From assembly GCA_017453065.1 (NCBI GenBank), contig JAFTKW010000001.1, positions 62,001 to 126,000 of the forward strand: a DNA stretch of 64,000 nucleotides. The letters are read 5' to 3'. How positions within the stretch are numbered: position 1 is the stretch's first letter; each line of letters starts with the position of its first letter. The position numbers and the translations under genes were made by a program. Below are positions 28,199 through 38,160 of the stretch, piece after piece. The notes beneath the pieces were generated by a model. It searched no databases, was not told where the DNA came from, and worked only from the letters and a program-made list of their open reading frames with translations. The stretch is from Lachnospiraceae bacterium. Lineage in GTDB: Bacteria > Bacillota > Clostridia > Lachnospirales > Lachnospiraceae.

Positions 28199-28212
28199 TG
28201 TAAACGCTTACA
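28199..28212 (-). promoter_or_regulatory. cre-like catabolite control site before GH105
   Basis: TGTAAGCGTTTACA on the minus strand, matching the Firmicute CcpA consensus TGNAANCGNNNNCA. It lies between the ABC exporter stop and the GH105 start. Confidence 0.65.
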
Positions 28213-28231
28213 TAACTTTTGGCAAGGAAAA

Positions 28232-29797
28232 CTATGCACCCACTTCCATTTTGTCAAAGCATCCATTTGCCACTGTCATAAGTGCAAAGCAAAGAACCAC
28301 CAAAACACCAATCATAAGCAGGTAACCAAGCTCCATTCCCCAGGCTACGCTTCCGATAACAGCTGCCGTTACAACCACGCCCAGGTCGATACCCATAAGG
28401 AACATCTGGAACAACTGTTTACCTGTTTTGCCCATGGAAGAACCAAACAAAGTCTCTGTCACAATCATGTTGTAAATCTTACATGCCTGAAGTGCCACAA
28501 AGAAAATGATGCACAGGAAAATCTGAAGGACTGGCAGGCCCAAAATGATTCCTGCTGGAATTGCGCAAATCGCCCCACAAACAAAGGATTTGATATGTTC
28601 AAGCACTGTAGAATACCAAAGTTTTTTCATTGGGCTGTCTGGCAATAGGAAAGTATAAGGATTCTTGATCTCCTGTCCCCATTTACCAGCTGTGGTAGAC
28701 ATACAAAATACCATATATCCCATTGCAAGTGGAAGGATGAACTCCTTTGCATCCATCATATCCTTACCCCAGATATATCCAATGAAGGCACTCAGTACCA
28801 TCATAATAATCGTAGTCTTGTCAAAGAAGAAGAACTTACTTTTCTTGTACTCTAAAAGCTGCTTGTAGAAAATAGCCTTGGCTCCACCAGCTTTGTAGGT
28901 TACGCTAGCCTTACCATACTTTTCTTTCTTGCCGAGAGATGCCATCTGGCCATCTTCTCTTTTAAGTTTCAATTCTTCGTAATCATCTGCGAATTTCATC
29001 GCATCTTCATAGAAGCCTCCCTGGCAAGGCATCTTGTATGCAGCCAAAAATACAACTACAGCAAATACTACATAGAGAATAGATACAATCACATTGCATG
29101 TGGTAGGTCCAACTAAGAACAAATGGAACAGACCAATGTACCAACCAATCACTGGCACCATCTGAATCTTGTCGCCAAGCAAATAGTTCATCACAGTTTC
29201 CAATGACAAACCATAGTTATGATAATCCCAAAGAGCAATCACCACAAACACACCGATAATCAGGTAGCAAAGTGCTACAATCCACTTTCTTCCCTTTTCT
29301 GTAATGCGCTCACTACCGTACAAAATCACCATCAAGGACCCTTCTACAATACCATCCAGCACCATGGATACCAACAGATAAAGAAGAATCTGCCACCAAG
29401 AGCAGTGGAACAAGATGATGCCCATGCCAAGCACTACAGAGTTAAGTAAAATATAAGTGCCTAATGTCTTGATATGCGCATAAATCAATACCTGCTTTGG
29501 TGTGATTGGAGATGGAAACATCATATGTACATCTCCCTTACGATAAAGCAAACCTTTACGCTTTACATAAGAAATCATGTTTGCTGGAATCAGCCAAAAA
29601 ATTACGATAGAACAAGCTGCTGCCATAGTCTCTGGAGTATTCATCTGATACTCAGACAGAAGCAGATTCATGGAAAAAGGAAGCATCAAACCATAAATCA
29701 AAATCAAAACCAGGTACAAATATGTCATAGGCTTCTTTACAGCCTTTTTGGCCCAGTTCTTTAAAGTCTTTTTGTACAGATACCAAATTGCACTCAT
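28232..29797 (-). CDS. ABC exporter permease (putative ABC exporter, PF16962-like)
   Basis: 521-residue membrane protein with about ten or more hydrophobic segments (for example near 24-45, 60-80, 105-155, 175-200, 215-260, 330-380, 400-450, 460-515). The pattern RKGDVHMMFPSPITPKQVLIYAHIKTLG is typical of clostridial two-component exporters whose ATPase gene lies just upstream. Its start overlaps the ATPase stop by 4 bases. The substrate is unknown; relatives are implicated in lipid or peptide export, without proof here. Confidence 0.8.
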   Translation of the reverse strand: MSAIWYLYKKTLKNWAKKAVKKPMTYLYLVLILIYGLMLPFSMNLLLSEYQMNTPETMAAACSIVIFWLIPANMISYVKRKGLLYRKGDVHMMFPSPITPKQVLIYAHIKTLGTYILLNSVVLGMGIILFHCSWWQILLYLLVSMVLDGIVEGSLMVILYGSERITEKGRKWIVALCYLIIGVFVVIALWDYHNYGLSLETVMNYLLGDKIQMVPVIGWYIGLFHLFLVGPTTCNVIVSILYVVFAVVVFLAAYKMPCQGGFYEDAMKFADDYEELKLKREDGQMASLGKKEKYGKASVTYKAGGAKAIFYKQLLEYKKSKFFFFDKTTIIMMVLSAFIGYIWGKDMMDAKEFILPLAMGYMVFCMSTTAGKWGQEIKNPYTFLLPDSPMKKLWYSTVLEHIKSFVCGAICAIPAGIILGLPVLQIFLCIIFFVALQACKIYNMIVTETLFGSSMGKTGKQLFQMFLMGIDLGVVVTAAVIGSVAWGMELGYLLMIGVLVVLCFALMTVANGCFDKMEVGA

Positions 29798-30492
29798 GCC
29801 TGTCCCCCCTCTGTTACCTGGAAGAACAGATCTTCAAGATTCTCTGCGCCTACCATTTCTTTGCTGTATGTACCAATGATATGGCCCTTCTCCATCACAA
29901 AGGTAACATCCCAAAGTTCTTTTACCATTTCAAGCATATGTGTACTAATCAGTACTGTGGCTCCCCTATCCTTCAATTCCAGGACAACCTTCTTTAATTC
30001 TTTGATTGCTGCTGGATCCAAACCAACCATAGGCTCGTCAAGTAAAATTACTTGAGGCTTAACAGCAAGTGCGCAGCAGATACTTACCTTCTGCATCATA
30101 CCTTTGGACAGTTCATTTCCCAATTTGTCCTGTTTGTCCAAAAGTTCGAAGCGCTCCAAAAGGAAATCAATTTCCTCCTTGGTGGACTCTACCTGATAAG
30201 CCTTCAGGATAAATTCTACATGCTCTCTTACGGTAAGCGCATCATACATTGCTGGAAGCTCTGGTACATAAGCAAAAACCCTCTTTGCCTCTACGCTTCT
30301 GCCCGGAATCCCCTGAATACTAACCTGACCATCGTAACGTACCAAGCCAGCAATACTTTTGATAATAGATGACTTACCTGCTCCATTTGGTCCAAGCAAA
30401 ACCCCAATCTGTCCATCTGGCACCAGAAAACTTACCTGATCTACTGCCAATGTCTTTCCGTACTTCTTTGTCAAATCCCTAATCTCTAACAT
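29794..30492 (-). CDS. ABC transporter ATP-binding protein
   Basis: 232-residue exporter-type ATPase. Walker A LGPNGAGKSSIIKS, signature LSKGMMQKVS (SK instead of SGG, common in this class), Walker B VILLDEPMVGLD and H-loop STHML. The ATG at 30492 has GAGGG 8 bases upstream; a GTG at 30507 overlaps that site. It works with the overlapping permease. The promoter at 30567-30595 and an inverted repeat at 30526-30555 suggest repression by an unlinked regulator. Confidence 0.93.
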   Translation of the reverse strand: MLEIRDLTKKYGKTLAVDQVSFLVPDGQIGVLLGPNGAGKSSIIKSIAGLVRYDGQVSIQGIPGRSVEAKRVFAYVPELPAMYDALTVREHVEFILKAYQVESTKEEIDFLLERFELLDKQDKLGNELSKGMMQKVSICCALAVKPQVILLDEPMVGLDPAAIKELKKVVLELKDRGATVLISTHMLEMVKELWDVTFVMEKGHIIGTYSKEMVGAENLEDLFFQVTEGGQA

Positions 30493-30525
30493 TTTTTCGT
30501 CCCTCACACTAATTATTTATACTCG

Positions 30526-30555
30526 AATACAACTGTATCGCTGTACTGTTGTATT
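30526..30555 (-). promoter_or_regulatory. Inverted repeat downstream of the ABC exporter promoter
   Basis: AATACAAC (30526-30533) and GTTGTATT (30548-30555), with partial symmetry inside. The position just downstream of the -10 fits a repressor site such as those used by GntR/YtrA-type regulators of exporters. Confidence 0.5.
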
Positions 30556-30566
30556 ACTCACTTAAT

Positions 30567-30595
30567 ACAATAATACTGTTTGAGGGAATTGTCAA
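30567..30595 (-). promoter_or_regulatory. Sigma-A promoter for the ABC exporter operon
   Basis: Minus strand TTGACA (30590-30595), 17-base spacer, TATTGT (30567-30572). Confidence 0.6.
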
Positions 30596-30647
30596 TTGAT
30601 TTTTTTTATTTTTTTTAGAAGAGCTACCCCCTTCTCTGCTCTGACCT

Positions 30648-31337
30648 TTAACCTACTTTATAGCCCGTCCCCCAGACTACCTTTAAATAAATAGGCTGTT
30701 TTGGATTTTCTTCTATCTTCTCTCGAATATGTCTGATATGCACTGCAATGGTATTGTCAGCGCCGATGGCACGCATATTCCAAATAGATTCGTAAATCTC
30801 TTCGATGGACATTACCTTTCCTTTTTCCTGCACAAGCAGTTTTAATATCTTGTACTCAATAGGTGTCAATTTCACTTCCTTGTCGCATACAGTTACCGTA
30901 CGAGTCACATCATTTACTACCAAATCATCGAAGCGATACACCTTGTTTAAACTATGACTTGCACTTGAAAGCTGCACATATCTACGGATATGTGCCTTCA
31001 CTCTTGCCAATAGTTCCAATGGACTGCAGGGATAAACCACGTAGTCATCTGCGCCACCTTTAAATGCCTTGATCTTGGCCGCTTCGTCATCTCTCGCAGA
31101 GAGCACCATAATAGGAATCGGACTAATCTGTCTAATCTGTCCAATCAATTCAAATCCGTTGTCATTTGCAAGCTCTATATCTGTAATTAGCATCTTCACC
31201 TCTTCCATTTCAATGGAATCCAATATTTCCTGACGGCTGGATACTATCTTTGTCACGTATTCATCGCCCATCAAAAGTGGCTCCAAGGGTGCCACCACGC
31301 CACTTTGATTGTTGTAAACAAGAATCTGTCCGTTCAT
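30648..31337 (-). CDS. OmpR/PhoB-type response regulator with degenerate receiver
   Basis: 229 residues. The N-terminal receiver domain (1-115) keeps the likely phosphoacceptor aspartate in LITDIEL and the serine in VLSARDD. It lacks the N-terminal acidic pair (ILVYNNQ instead of the usual VDDE) and the conserved lysine (YVVYPCSP instead of KPF). The C-terminal winged helix (about 130-229) is intact, with LTPIEYKILKLL and ADNTIAVHIRHIREKI. No histidine kinase gene is adjacent. The ATG at 31337 has GGGAGAAAC upstream. It probably regulates without normal Mg-dependent phosphorylation. Confidence 0.88.
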   Translation of the reverse strand: MNGQILVYNNQSGVVAPLEPLLMGDEYVTKIVSSRQEILDSIEMEEVKMLITDIELANDNGFELIGQIRQISPIPIMVLSARDDEAAKIKAFKGGADDYVVYPCSPLELLARVKAHIRRYVQLSSASHSLNKVYRFDDLVVNDVTRTVTVCDKEVKLTPIEYKILKLLVQEKGKVMSIEEIYESIWNMRAIGADNTIAVHIRHIREKIEENPKQPIYLKVVWGTGYKVG

Positions 31338-31415
31338 CTGTTTCTCCCTTCTGGTCTTTCCTTGAGTTTGACCCATTCATATTTTACCTATTCGGATAGT
31401 TGCCAAAATATTCCC

Positions 31416-31465
31416 AAAAAAATACTGCAAATCATAAGAAACCAATTCCATTCTTTGCAGTATTT
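31416..31465 (-). terminator. Terminator after the vanZ-like gene
   Basis: Perfect 11-bp stem AATACTGCAAA (31421-31431) / TTTGCAGTATT (31454-31464); the minus strand continues into seven T. It closes the lon-ysxC-AI-2E-vanZ side of the operon. Confidence 0.85.
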
Positions 31466-31480
31466 AGTATCTCTATTAAA

Positions 31481-31963
31481 TTATACGTTTTTCACAAATC
31501 TTTTTATGGCAAGAAAGTAAACAAAATATCCTATTAAGGCTCCCAGAAGATTCAACAAAATATCGTCCACATCAAAGGCTCCAAAATTTGTCCACATCTG
31601 TATCAGTTCAACCCCGAGGATAAATACCAATACAGATAGCAAAAAACTAAATAGGCTTTTTCCCTTTTTCCACACAAGTGGCAACAGCAATCCATAGGGA
31701 ATAAAAATCACAATGTTTCCAATCAGATTTTCAAAACTATTGATGCGTCCCCAATATTCAATATACATTCGAATAGTTTTAAAAAAGGTAAAGTTGGCAT
31801 GAGACAGCCCCTGCCAGAACACATCCGGAGACCACTCCTCCACAATACTCCTTAGATGGTCTATGGGATACTTAAATATAATCACCTTAATCAAAACCAG
31901 CAAATAAATGGCAAATACACATTTAATCAATATGGATTTTGCCCGTGTCTTCCCCAAAGTCAT
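31481..31963 (-). CDS. VanZ-like family membrane protein
   Basis: 160 residues with four hydrophobic segments. The family motif is NLIGNIVIFIPYGLLLP followed by ELIQ(M)...DVDDILLNLLGALIGY. VanZ gives low-level teicoplanin resistance in enterococci, but most relatives have no assigned role in the envelope. It starts 9 bases after the AI-2E gene stop and is the last gene before a terminator, so it belongs to that transcript. Confidence 0.88.
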   Translation of the reverse strand: MTLGKTRAKSILIKCVFAIYLLVLIKVIIFKYPIDHLRSIVEEWSPDVFWQGLSHANFTFFKTIRMYIEYWGRINSFENLIGNIVIFIPYGLLLPLVWKKGKSLFSFLLSVLVFILGVELIQMWTNFGAFDVDDILLNLLGALIGYFVYFLAIKRFVKNV

Positions 31964-31972
31964 ACTCGAAAT

Positions 31973-33142
31973 CTATTCTTCCTCATTTTTATTTTTGATA
32001 CTAGCCAAATCCTGTGGTGTCAATTTGCGGAAACGGTTTAGTCCGTTTATCAGTATTAAGAAACTATTCTTGGTGGTTTCAAAAGCACCCGCCTGATACA
32101 AAGTAAGTACTATCATACCAATTGGAATAGATATGATCATTCCAAGTACGCCGCCCATCTTGTATCCTATGTACAAAAGGAACAGAGATGGAAGGGCTGG
32201 CATGCCCATAGAATCTCCCATAATCTTGGGTTGAATGAACTGGCGTACCAACTGACTGATACCCCATATAACGATGAGGCCTATAGCCATACCATATTCA
32301 CCGCTGAACAGTTTGATAATCGCCCATGGCACCATTACCGTGCCTGTTCCAAGGAAAGGCACTATGTCCAAAAGTGCAATGCCAAGCGCAACCACTAACA
32401 CATAGTTTACCCTGAGAACCAGCAACCCTATTACTAAAAGTAAATAAATCCAAATCTCAATCTTGAACTGAGCCTTAATATAGCCACCTACGGATTTGAT
32501 CACGGAATTCTTGACCATATTCCATGTACTTTTGATTCCATTTGGAGTATGCTGGCGCAAAAAATCTGCCAATACATTTTTGTCTGCTACGAAGAAATAT
32601 GAAGAAAGCAAGCACATTACTACACTGATAATCAGTGCAGGTAAAGATTTTGCAAATCTACCTACCACTTCAATTGTTGGAGAACTTACACTTTCCACCA
32701 GGTCTACAATCAATTCACCAGCCTTGGCTGTCAAATTGCTGATGCTATCCTGAACGCTGACAGGCAAACGGGTTAACACTACTGAAAAAGCTTCGCCCAC
32801 TTCCTCTAGGTCTTTTTCCCATGCGCTCCAGATTTGAGGCATATCTTCCACCATAGCAATCACTTCCTGCACTACCTTGCCACCAACCAGATAGATACAG
32901 AGTATCACAAGTGCAATAACCAGAATAATAACAAATGCGGTGCTGGCCTTGCGTTTAATCTTTAGTTTTTCTTCCAAAAAACGTACCACAGGATTTGCAA
33001 TCCAAGCTATAATCCAGCCCACCACAAACGGTGCAAAAAAAACCAAAACCCTTGGCACTAGAAATACAACAAGTACTAAAGATACAATGAAAATAAAAAT
33101 ATTCAACAACGCCTTGATATAGCGTTTCGTTGATGCTGTCAT
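31973..33142 (-). CDS. AI-2E family transporter (YtvI-like)
   Basis: 389 residues with about eight membrane segments, a charged N-terminal half and the family C-terminal region LGTGTVMVPWAIIKLFSG...PKIMGDSMGMPALPSL. Family members include autoinducer-2 exporters, Na+/H+ antiporters and the sporulation protein YtvI; substrate cannot be assigned. The start overlaps the ysxC stop by 4 bases (ATGA), so it is coupled to that GTPase gene. Confidence 0.88.
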   Translation of the reverse strand: MTASTKRYIKALLNIFIFIVSLVLVVFLVPRVLVFFAPFVVGWIIAWIANPVVRFLEEKLKIKRKASTAFVIILVIALVILCIYLVGGKVVQEVIAMVEDMPQIWSAWEKDLEEVGEAFSVVLTRLPVSVQDSISNLTAKAGELIVDLVESVSSPTIEVVGRFAKSLPALIISVVMCLLSSYFFVADKNVLADFLRQHTPNGIKSTWNMVKNSVIKSVGGYIKAQFKIEIWIYLLLVIGLLVLRVNYVLVVALGIALLDIVPFLGTGTVMVPWAIIKLFSGEYGMAIGLIVIWGISQLVRQFIQPKIMGDSMGMPALPSLFLLYIGYKMGGVLGMIISIPIGMIVLTLYQAGAFETTKNSFLILINGLNRFRKLTPQDLASIKNKNEEE

Positions 33143-33738
33143 TGGTTTTCCTCCCCTAGAAGTAAGGTATCTAAAAGTTCATATACCTCTTCTCTACCCT
33201 GCTTGGTTTCCGACGAAAATGGAATCACTATCGTCTCAGGCAAGGTCTTTAATGTAGTTTTGATTAACTTTATCTGTTTCTGTATCTGACTGCGATTGAT
33301 TTTGTCCAGTTTCGTTGCAATAATAACTGGTTGGAAGCCCTGATTTACAATCCAGTCATACATTATTCTATCATTGCCAGATGGCTCATGTCTAATATCA
33401 ATCAAAAGAAATACGATTTTGAGTTGCTTTGACTTGTGAAGATAGTCCTCGATCATCTTTCCCCACTTAGCCTTGACCTCTTCATTGGCTTTGGCATATC
33501 CATATCCTGGGAGGTCTACAAAGTAAATCTGGTCGTTGATATTGTAATAGTTGATAGTCTGTGTTTTGCCTGGCTGAGAGCTGGTTCTCGCCAAAGATTT
33601 GCGGTTCATAAGCGCATTAATCAGAGAAGACTTACCTACGTTACTCTTACCTGCAAAAGCCACTTCTGGATGCTGGTTATCTGGTAGCTTACTGGTAATT
33701 CCGCATACGGTTTCCAAACTTACATTTTTGATAATCAT
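33139..33738 (-). CDS. ysxC: Ribosome biogenesis GTPase YsxC/YihA (EngB)
   Basis: 199-residue essential GTPase for 50S subunit assembly. G1 is [15 protein letters not shown]2/switch [12 protein letters not shown]3 [10 protein letters not shown]4 TKLDK, G5 FSSETKQG. It begins at the base after the lon stop, with AAAAAGGAG in the end of lon. lon-ysxC is a conserved pair in Firmicutes. Confidence 0.97.
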   Translation of the reverse strand: MIIKNVSLETVCGITSKLPDNQHPEVAFAGKSNVGKSSLINALMNRKSLARTSSQPGKTQTINYYNINDQIYFVDLPGYGYAKANEEVKAKWGKMIEDYLHKSKQLKIVFLLIDIRHEPSGNDRIMYDWIVNQGFQPVIIATKLDKINRSQIQKQIKLIKTTLKTLPETIVIPFSSETKQGREEVYELLDTLLLGEENQ

Positions 33739-36057
33739 TTATTTCTCCTTTTTCAACGCATGCTCAAGCACTTGCTCCATACGCTCTACAAATACAATCT
33801 CCAATCCATCCTTGATTTCTTTGGAAATCTCATCTATATCCTTTGCATTTTCTGTAGGTACCAATACCTTCTTGATTCCAGCACTCTTGGCTGCCAAAAT
33901 CTTTTCCTTCAATCCACCAATCGGAAGAACCCTTCCTCGCAGCGTAATCTCGCCCGTCATAGCCACATGGGCATAAACAGGGATTTCTGTCACCGCAGAA
34001 AGAATCGCCGTAGCCATGGTAATACCTGCTGATGGACCATCCTTTGGAACCGCCCCCTCTGGAATGTGTATATGAAAATCACTCTCCTGGAACACTTTAG
34101 CATCCACATGATAGGCTTCGCTCACAGATCTTACATAGCTAATGGCTGTAAAGGCAGATTCCTTCATTACCTCACCCATCTTTCCTGTGAGCTGAATTTC
34201 TCCCTTTCCTGGCATGCGATTGACTTCAATCTGAAGAGTATCTCCACCTACACTGGTCCATGCCAAGCCTCTGACAATACCTATCTCATCATTTTGATTT
34301 ATTTTGTCTGGAAGGTATTTCACCTTGCCTAAATATTTCTCCAAATTCTGTGAAGTAACCTTAATTTGGCTGACTTTCTTAGTCAAGATTTCTCTGGCTG
34401 CTTTACGACAAATTTCGCCTATCTTACGTTCCAATTCTCGCACTCCAGCCTCTCTTGTGTAGCCACTGACAACCTGTTTGACAGCACCGTCACTTATGGT
34501 TAATTTGCCTTCTAAACCATTTCGTAACAGCTGTTTTGGAACTAGGTGCTCTTTCGCAATATGGAACTTTTCGTTGGCCGTATAACTGCTTACTTCTATG
34601 AGTTCCATGCGGTCCAATAAAGGTTTCGGAATCGTGGCGGTAGAATTTGCAGTAGCCACAAAGAACACTTCGGACAAATCCACAGGGATTTCCACATAGT
34701 GATCTCTAAACTTGTGGTTCTGTTCACTATCTAAAACCTCTAAAAGCGCAGCAGATGGATCTCCTTTGTGATCACTGCTCACCTTGTCTATCTCATCTAA
34801 AAGCATCAATGGATTCTTAACGCCCACCTGCTTTAGACCCGTTACTATTCTGCCCGGCATAGCTCCCACATAAGTTTTGCGGTGTCCTCGGATTTCTGCT
34901 TCATCTCTCACGCCGCCCAAACTAATACGGACGTATTTCTTGTTCAGTGCCTCTGCAACACTCTTTGCAATGGAGGTTTTGCCTGTTCCTGGTGGCCCCA
35001 CCAAGCAGATAATTGGGCTATCCCCTGTTTTGGTCAGACTTCTCACTGCCAAGAACTCTAAAATACGTTCCTTTACCTGGCTTAGGCCATAGTGCTGTTC
35101 CTCCAATATCCTCTCTGCCTTGTCCATGTCTGTGCTGTCTTTGGATGCCTTGTCCCATGGCATTTCCAATAGAGTCTCTATGTAAGCTCTCTCCACTGCA
35201 CTTTCGGAACTACTGGAGGATAGGCCTTTAAATCTAACAATCTCCTTGCGAATTTTGTCTTTTACTTCTTTCGATGCTTTCAGCTTGTCCACCGCCTGTG
35301 TAAACTGGTCTGCATCTGAAAAACTATCTTGCTCTCCAAGTTCCTCTCGGATGAAAGCCATCTGCTCTCTGAGCAAATATTCTTTCTGATGCTTGTCTAC
35401 ACGGTCCTTGACCTTGTCAGTCAACTCGCCTTTCACCTTGGAAATCTGAATTTCATTGGTCAAAATCTCTGCCAGTGCATCCTGTCTTTCCTGCAGGGTA
35501 TCAAGTTCCAATATACGCTGCTTGGTTTCATATCCAAGAGGCATGCTCATGCAAATCTGATCAATAGTTTCTTCCAACTCTGTCATTGTTGGCAGTTTAG
35601 TTGCCAGCACTTTTCCCAATTTAGGATTGTACTGTATATATGCCTGAAACAATTCCTTCAGCTGGCGAAGCATCGCTTCCTGTGTTGTCTCATCCAGTTC
35701 CTCTTTCCTCTTTGGCAAAGCTTCTACCTGCGCCTTCAGATAAGTTTCTTCCTCTTCATCAAATGACACCAGTTTTCCTCTATCGGTTCCCAATACTAAT
35801 ACTCTCAGAATACCGTTTGGAAGTTTGCTAAGCTGCTTTACCTCCACAATGGTTCCTGTCTTGTGCATATCATCAAAGGAAGGGTCTTCCACACCCGGAT
35901 CTATCTGCGCCACAACAAAAAGCTGTCCATCCGCCTGCATGGCAGTTTCTACAGCCTGTATGGATTTTTTTCTACTTAAATCAAAGTGAATTACCATATT
36001 GGGCATAATGGTCAATCCACGAAGTGCCACTGCTGGCATCGTCAACAATTTTTTCAC
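33739..36057 (-). CDS. lon: ATP-dependent protease Lon (LonA type)
   Basis: 772 residues: N-terminal substrate domain (1-200), coiled-coil, AAA+ module with [16 protein letters not shown] (about 355) and LLDEIDKV, and the C-terminal serine-lysine protease domain with catalytic serine in [11 protein letters not shown] and lysine in [10 protein letters not shown]. It degrades misfolded and regulatory proteins in the cytosol. It follows clpX by 104 bases and immediately precedes ysxC, the usual Firmicute order tig-clpP/clpX-lon-ysxC. Confidence 0.97.
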   Translation of the reverse strand: MKKLLTMPAVALRGLTIMPNMVIHFDLSRKKSIQAVETAMQADGQLFVVAQIDPGVEDPSFDDMHKTGTIVEVKQLSKLPNGILRVLVLGTDRGKLVSFDEEEETYLKAQVEALPKRKEELDETTQEAMLRQLKELFQAYIQYNPKLGKVLATKLPTMTELEETIDQICMSMPLGYETKQRILELDTLQERQDALAEILTNEIQISKVKGELTDKVKDRVDKHQKEYLLREQMAFIREELGEQDSFSDADQFTQAVDKLKASKEVKDKIRKEIVRFKGLSSSSSESAVERAYIETLLEMPWDKASKDSTDMDKAERILEEQHYGLSQVKERILEFLAVRSLTKTGDSPIICLVGPPGTGKTSIAKSVAEALNKKYVRISLGGVRDEAEIRGHRKTYVGAMPGRIVTGLKQVGVKNPLMLLDEIDKVSSDHKGDPSAALLEVLDSEQNHKFRDHYVEIPVDLSEVFFVATANSTATIPKPLLDRMELIEVSSYTANEKFHIAKEHLVPKQLLRNGLEGKLTISDGAVKQVVSGYTREAGVRELERKIGEICRKAAREILTKKVSQIKVTSQNLEKYLGKVKYLPDKINQNDEIGIVRGLAWTSVGGDTLQIEVNRMPGKGEIQLTGKMGEVMKESAFTAISYVRSVSEAYHVDAKVFQESDFHIHIPEGAVPKDGPSAGITMATAILSAVTEIPVYAHVAMTGEITLRGRVLPIGGLKEKILAAKSAGIKKVLVPTENAKDIDEISKEIKDGLEIVFVERMEQVLEHALKKEK

Positions 36058-36101
36058 GTCATTCTCCCTGTCAATTCAAGAGTTTGCAGTAATCAAATAT
36101 A

Positions 36102-36125
36102 GCGCCGCAACATCCATTGCGGCGC
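36102..36125 (-). terminator. GC-rich hairpin between clpX and lon
   Basis: Perfect 9-bp stem GCGCCGCAA / TTGCGGCGC with a 6-base loop. The minus-strand tail (TATATTTGATT) is only weakly T-rich, so it may be a partial terminator or an RNA-processing signal. Confidence 0.5.
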
Positions 36126-36161
36126 CATAAAAACCTTAGGTTTCCCTAACTATTGTTTTTA

Positions 36162-37406
36162 TTAACCCTTGTGAAATACCTGGGGTTTGCATTCTCCGCG
36201 CACCGCTTCCCCTGTGATCACCACTCTTTCAATGGATTCATCAGAAGGGATTTCGTACATTACATCCATCATGACATTTTCCATAATGGAGCGTAAGCCT
36301 CTTGCGCCAGTTTTTCTCTCCAGAGCCAGTTTTGCAATGGCTTCCACAGCATCCTCAGATACCTCAAGTTCCACATCATCCATTTCAAACAGTCTCTGAT
36401 ATTGTTTCACCAAAGCATTCTTTGGCTCTTTTAAGATTCGTACCAAAGCTTCCAAATCCAAACCTTCTAAGGATACGTTGATAGGCACACGTCCTACAAA
36501 TTCGGGAATCAATCCGAATTTCACCAAATCCTGAGGCGTTACCTCGCCTAAGATTTCGCCAATCTCCTTGGTGGATTTGTCTACAATCTGCGCATTGAAA
36601 CCTATGGCTTTCTTGTCCAATCTTGCTTCAACAATCTTTTCAAGACCATCGAAGGCTCCGCTACAGATAAAGAGAATATTGGAAGTATCCACTTGAATCA
36701 GTTCCTGATGTGGGTGCTTTCTTCCACCCTGAGGTGGTACACTGGCAACTGTACCTTCCACTATCTTTAGAAGCGCCTGCTGTACGCCTTCACCTGATAC
36801 GTCTCTTGTGATAGATACGTTTTCACTTTTCTTGGTAATCTTGTCGATTTCATCAATATAGATGATACCGAACTGGGCTCTCTCTACGTCATAATCTGCA
36901 GCCTGCAGAAGTTTCAACAAGATATTCTCAACATCCTCGCCCACATAACCAGCTTCGGTAAGTGTAGTCGCATCGGCAATCGCAAAAGGAACATTGATAA
37001 TCTTGGCCAAAGTCTGTGCAAGATAAGTCTTTCCAGAACCGGTAGGACCAATCATCAGAATATTACTCTTCTGCAGTTCTACATCTCCTGGTTTCTGCTC
37101 TGCAGTAACGCGTTTATAGTGATTGTACACAGCAACAGCCAATACCTTCTTGGCTGCTTCCTGTCCAATGACATATTCATCCAAAAACTTTTTGATTTCT
37201 ACAGGTTTCAAAAGATTGATATCAGGCGCTTTGCCACCGGCTCTGCCCATCTCTTCAAACTCTTCCTCTAGGATGTCTGCACAGATATCCACGCATTCAT
37301 CACAAATATATACACCTGCAGGACCAGCAATCAGCTTTTTTACCTGCTCCTGTGTTTTATTACAAAAGGAGCATCTTATTCCATGTGAGGAACTTTTTCC
37401 TGCCAT
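36162..37406 (-). CDS. clpX: ATP-dependent Clp protease ATP-binding subunit ClpX
   Basis: 414-residue unfoldase. The N-terminal zinc-binding domain has CSFC and CDECVDIC; Walker A is [14 protein letters not shown], Walker [11 protein letters not shown]. The ClpP-docking IGF tripeptide is seen in KKAIGFNAQ. It selects substrates and feeds them to ClpP. The gene starts 20 bases after the clpP stop, so the pair is an operon. Confidence 0.97.
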   Translation of the reverse strand: MAGKSSSHGIRCSFCNKTQEQVKKLIAGPAGVYICDECVDICADILEEEFEEMGRAGGKAPDINLLKPVEIKKFLDEYVIGQEAAKKVLAVAVYNHYKRVTAEQKPGDVELQKSNILMIGPTGSGKTYLAQTLAKIINVPFAIADATTLTEAGYVGEDVENILLKLLQAADYDVERAQFGIIYIDEIDKITKKSENVSITRDVSGEGVQQALLKIVEGTVASVPPQGGRKHPHQELIQVDTSNILFICSGAFDGLEKIVEARLDKKAIGFNAQIVDKSTKEIGEILGEVTPQDLVKFGLIPEFVGRVPINVSLEGLDLEALVRILKEPKNALVKQYQRLFEMDDVELEVSEDAVEAIAKLALERKTGARGLRSIMENVMMDVMYEIPSDESIERVVITGEAVRGECKPQVFHKG

Positions 37407-37426
37407 ATCATTTTGATCCTTTCATC

Positions 37427-38023
37427 CTAATTCTCTGCAGCAGGACGACTGGTCACAACTTTATCAATGAGACCATATTCAAGTGCTTCCTGAGCAGTCT
37501 TCCAGTTGTCGCGTTCTGTATCTGCTGCCACAACCTCGTAAGGCTGTCCACAATTCTCAGCAAGCATACGGTTCAGTTTTTCTTTGGTGTGCAGGATATG
37601 TTTAGCTGCAATTTCAATCTCTGTAGCCTGACCCTGTGCACCGCCAAGTGGCTGGTGAATCATAATCTCTGCATTTGGAAGCGCCATACGTTTGCCCTTT
37701 GTTCCACCTGCGAGAAGAAATGCTCCCATACTAGCAGCCATACCAATGCAAATCGTTGATACATCACATTTGATGAACTGCATGGTATCGTAGATGGCCA
37801 TGCCTGCTGTTACAGAGCCACCTGGGCTATTGATATATAGGTTAATATCCTTATCTGGGTCCTCTGCTTCCAAAAACAAAAGCTGTGCCACAACTAAACT
37901 TGCAGTCACCTCGTTTACTTCTTCACCTAGGAAGATAATTCTATCCTTCAAAAGTCTGGAATAAATGTCGTAAGATCTCTCTCCTCTGCTGGTTTGTTCA
38001 ACGACATAAGGTACTAAACTCAT
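37427..38023 (-). CDS. clpP: ATP-dependent Clp protease proteolytic subunit ClpP
   Basis: 198-residue tetradecameric serine protease. The triad region shows Ser in [12 protein letters not shown], His in MIHQPLGG and the later Asp (AADTERDNW). The ATG at 38023 follows GGAGG by 8 bases; the in-frame ATG at 38044 overlaps that site. It has its own promoter (38063-38091) after the tig terminator and is followed closely by clpX. Confidence 0.96.
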   Translation of the reverse strand: MSLVPYVVEQTSRGERSYDIYSRLLKDRIIFLGEEVNEVTASLVVAQLLFLEAEDPDKDINLYINSPGGSVTAGMAIYDTMQFIKCDVSTICIGMAASMGAFLLAGGTKGKRMALPNAEIMIHQPLGGAQGQATEIEIAAKHILHTKEKLNRMLAENCGQPYEVVAADTERDNWKTAQEALEYGLIDKVVTSRPAAEN

Positions 38024-38062
38024 ATGCAATTCCTCCATTTCCATTATTTACATCCACCATTA

Positions 38063-38091
38063 ATATTAGTCTACAAAAGCTGTTTTTTCAA
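38063..38091 (-). promoter_or_regulatory. Sigma-A promoter for clpP-clpX
   Basis: Minus strand TTGAAA (38086-38091), 17-base spacer, TAATAT (38063-38068), 40 bases before the clpP start. Confidence 0.5.
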
Positions 38092-38094
38092 CCG

Positions 38095-38132
38095 AAAACA
38101 GAGGATTTTAGAAATTCTTAATCCTCTGTTTT
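38095..38132 (-). terminator. Terminator of tig
   Basis: Perfect 13-bp stem AAAACAGAGGATT (38095-38107) / AATCCTCTGTTTT (38120-38132) with a 12-base loop, 29 bases after the tig stop on the minus strand. Confidence 0.85.
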
Positions 38133-38160
38133 ATGTTGCTTAATAAAGCTCTATATGGAA

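Noticed and set aside
30600-30647. Terminator after the response regulator
   Set aside because: The AGAGC/GCTCT pairing is followed by A, not T, on the minus strand.
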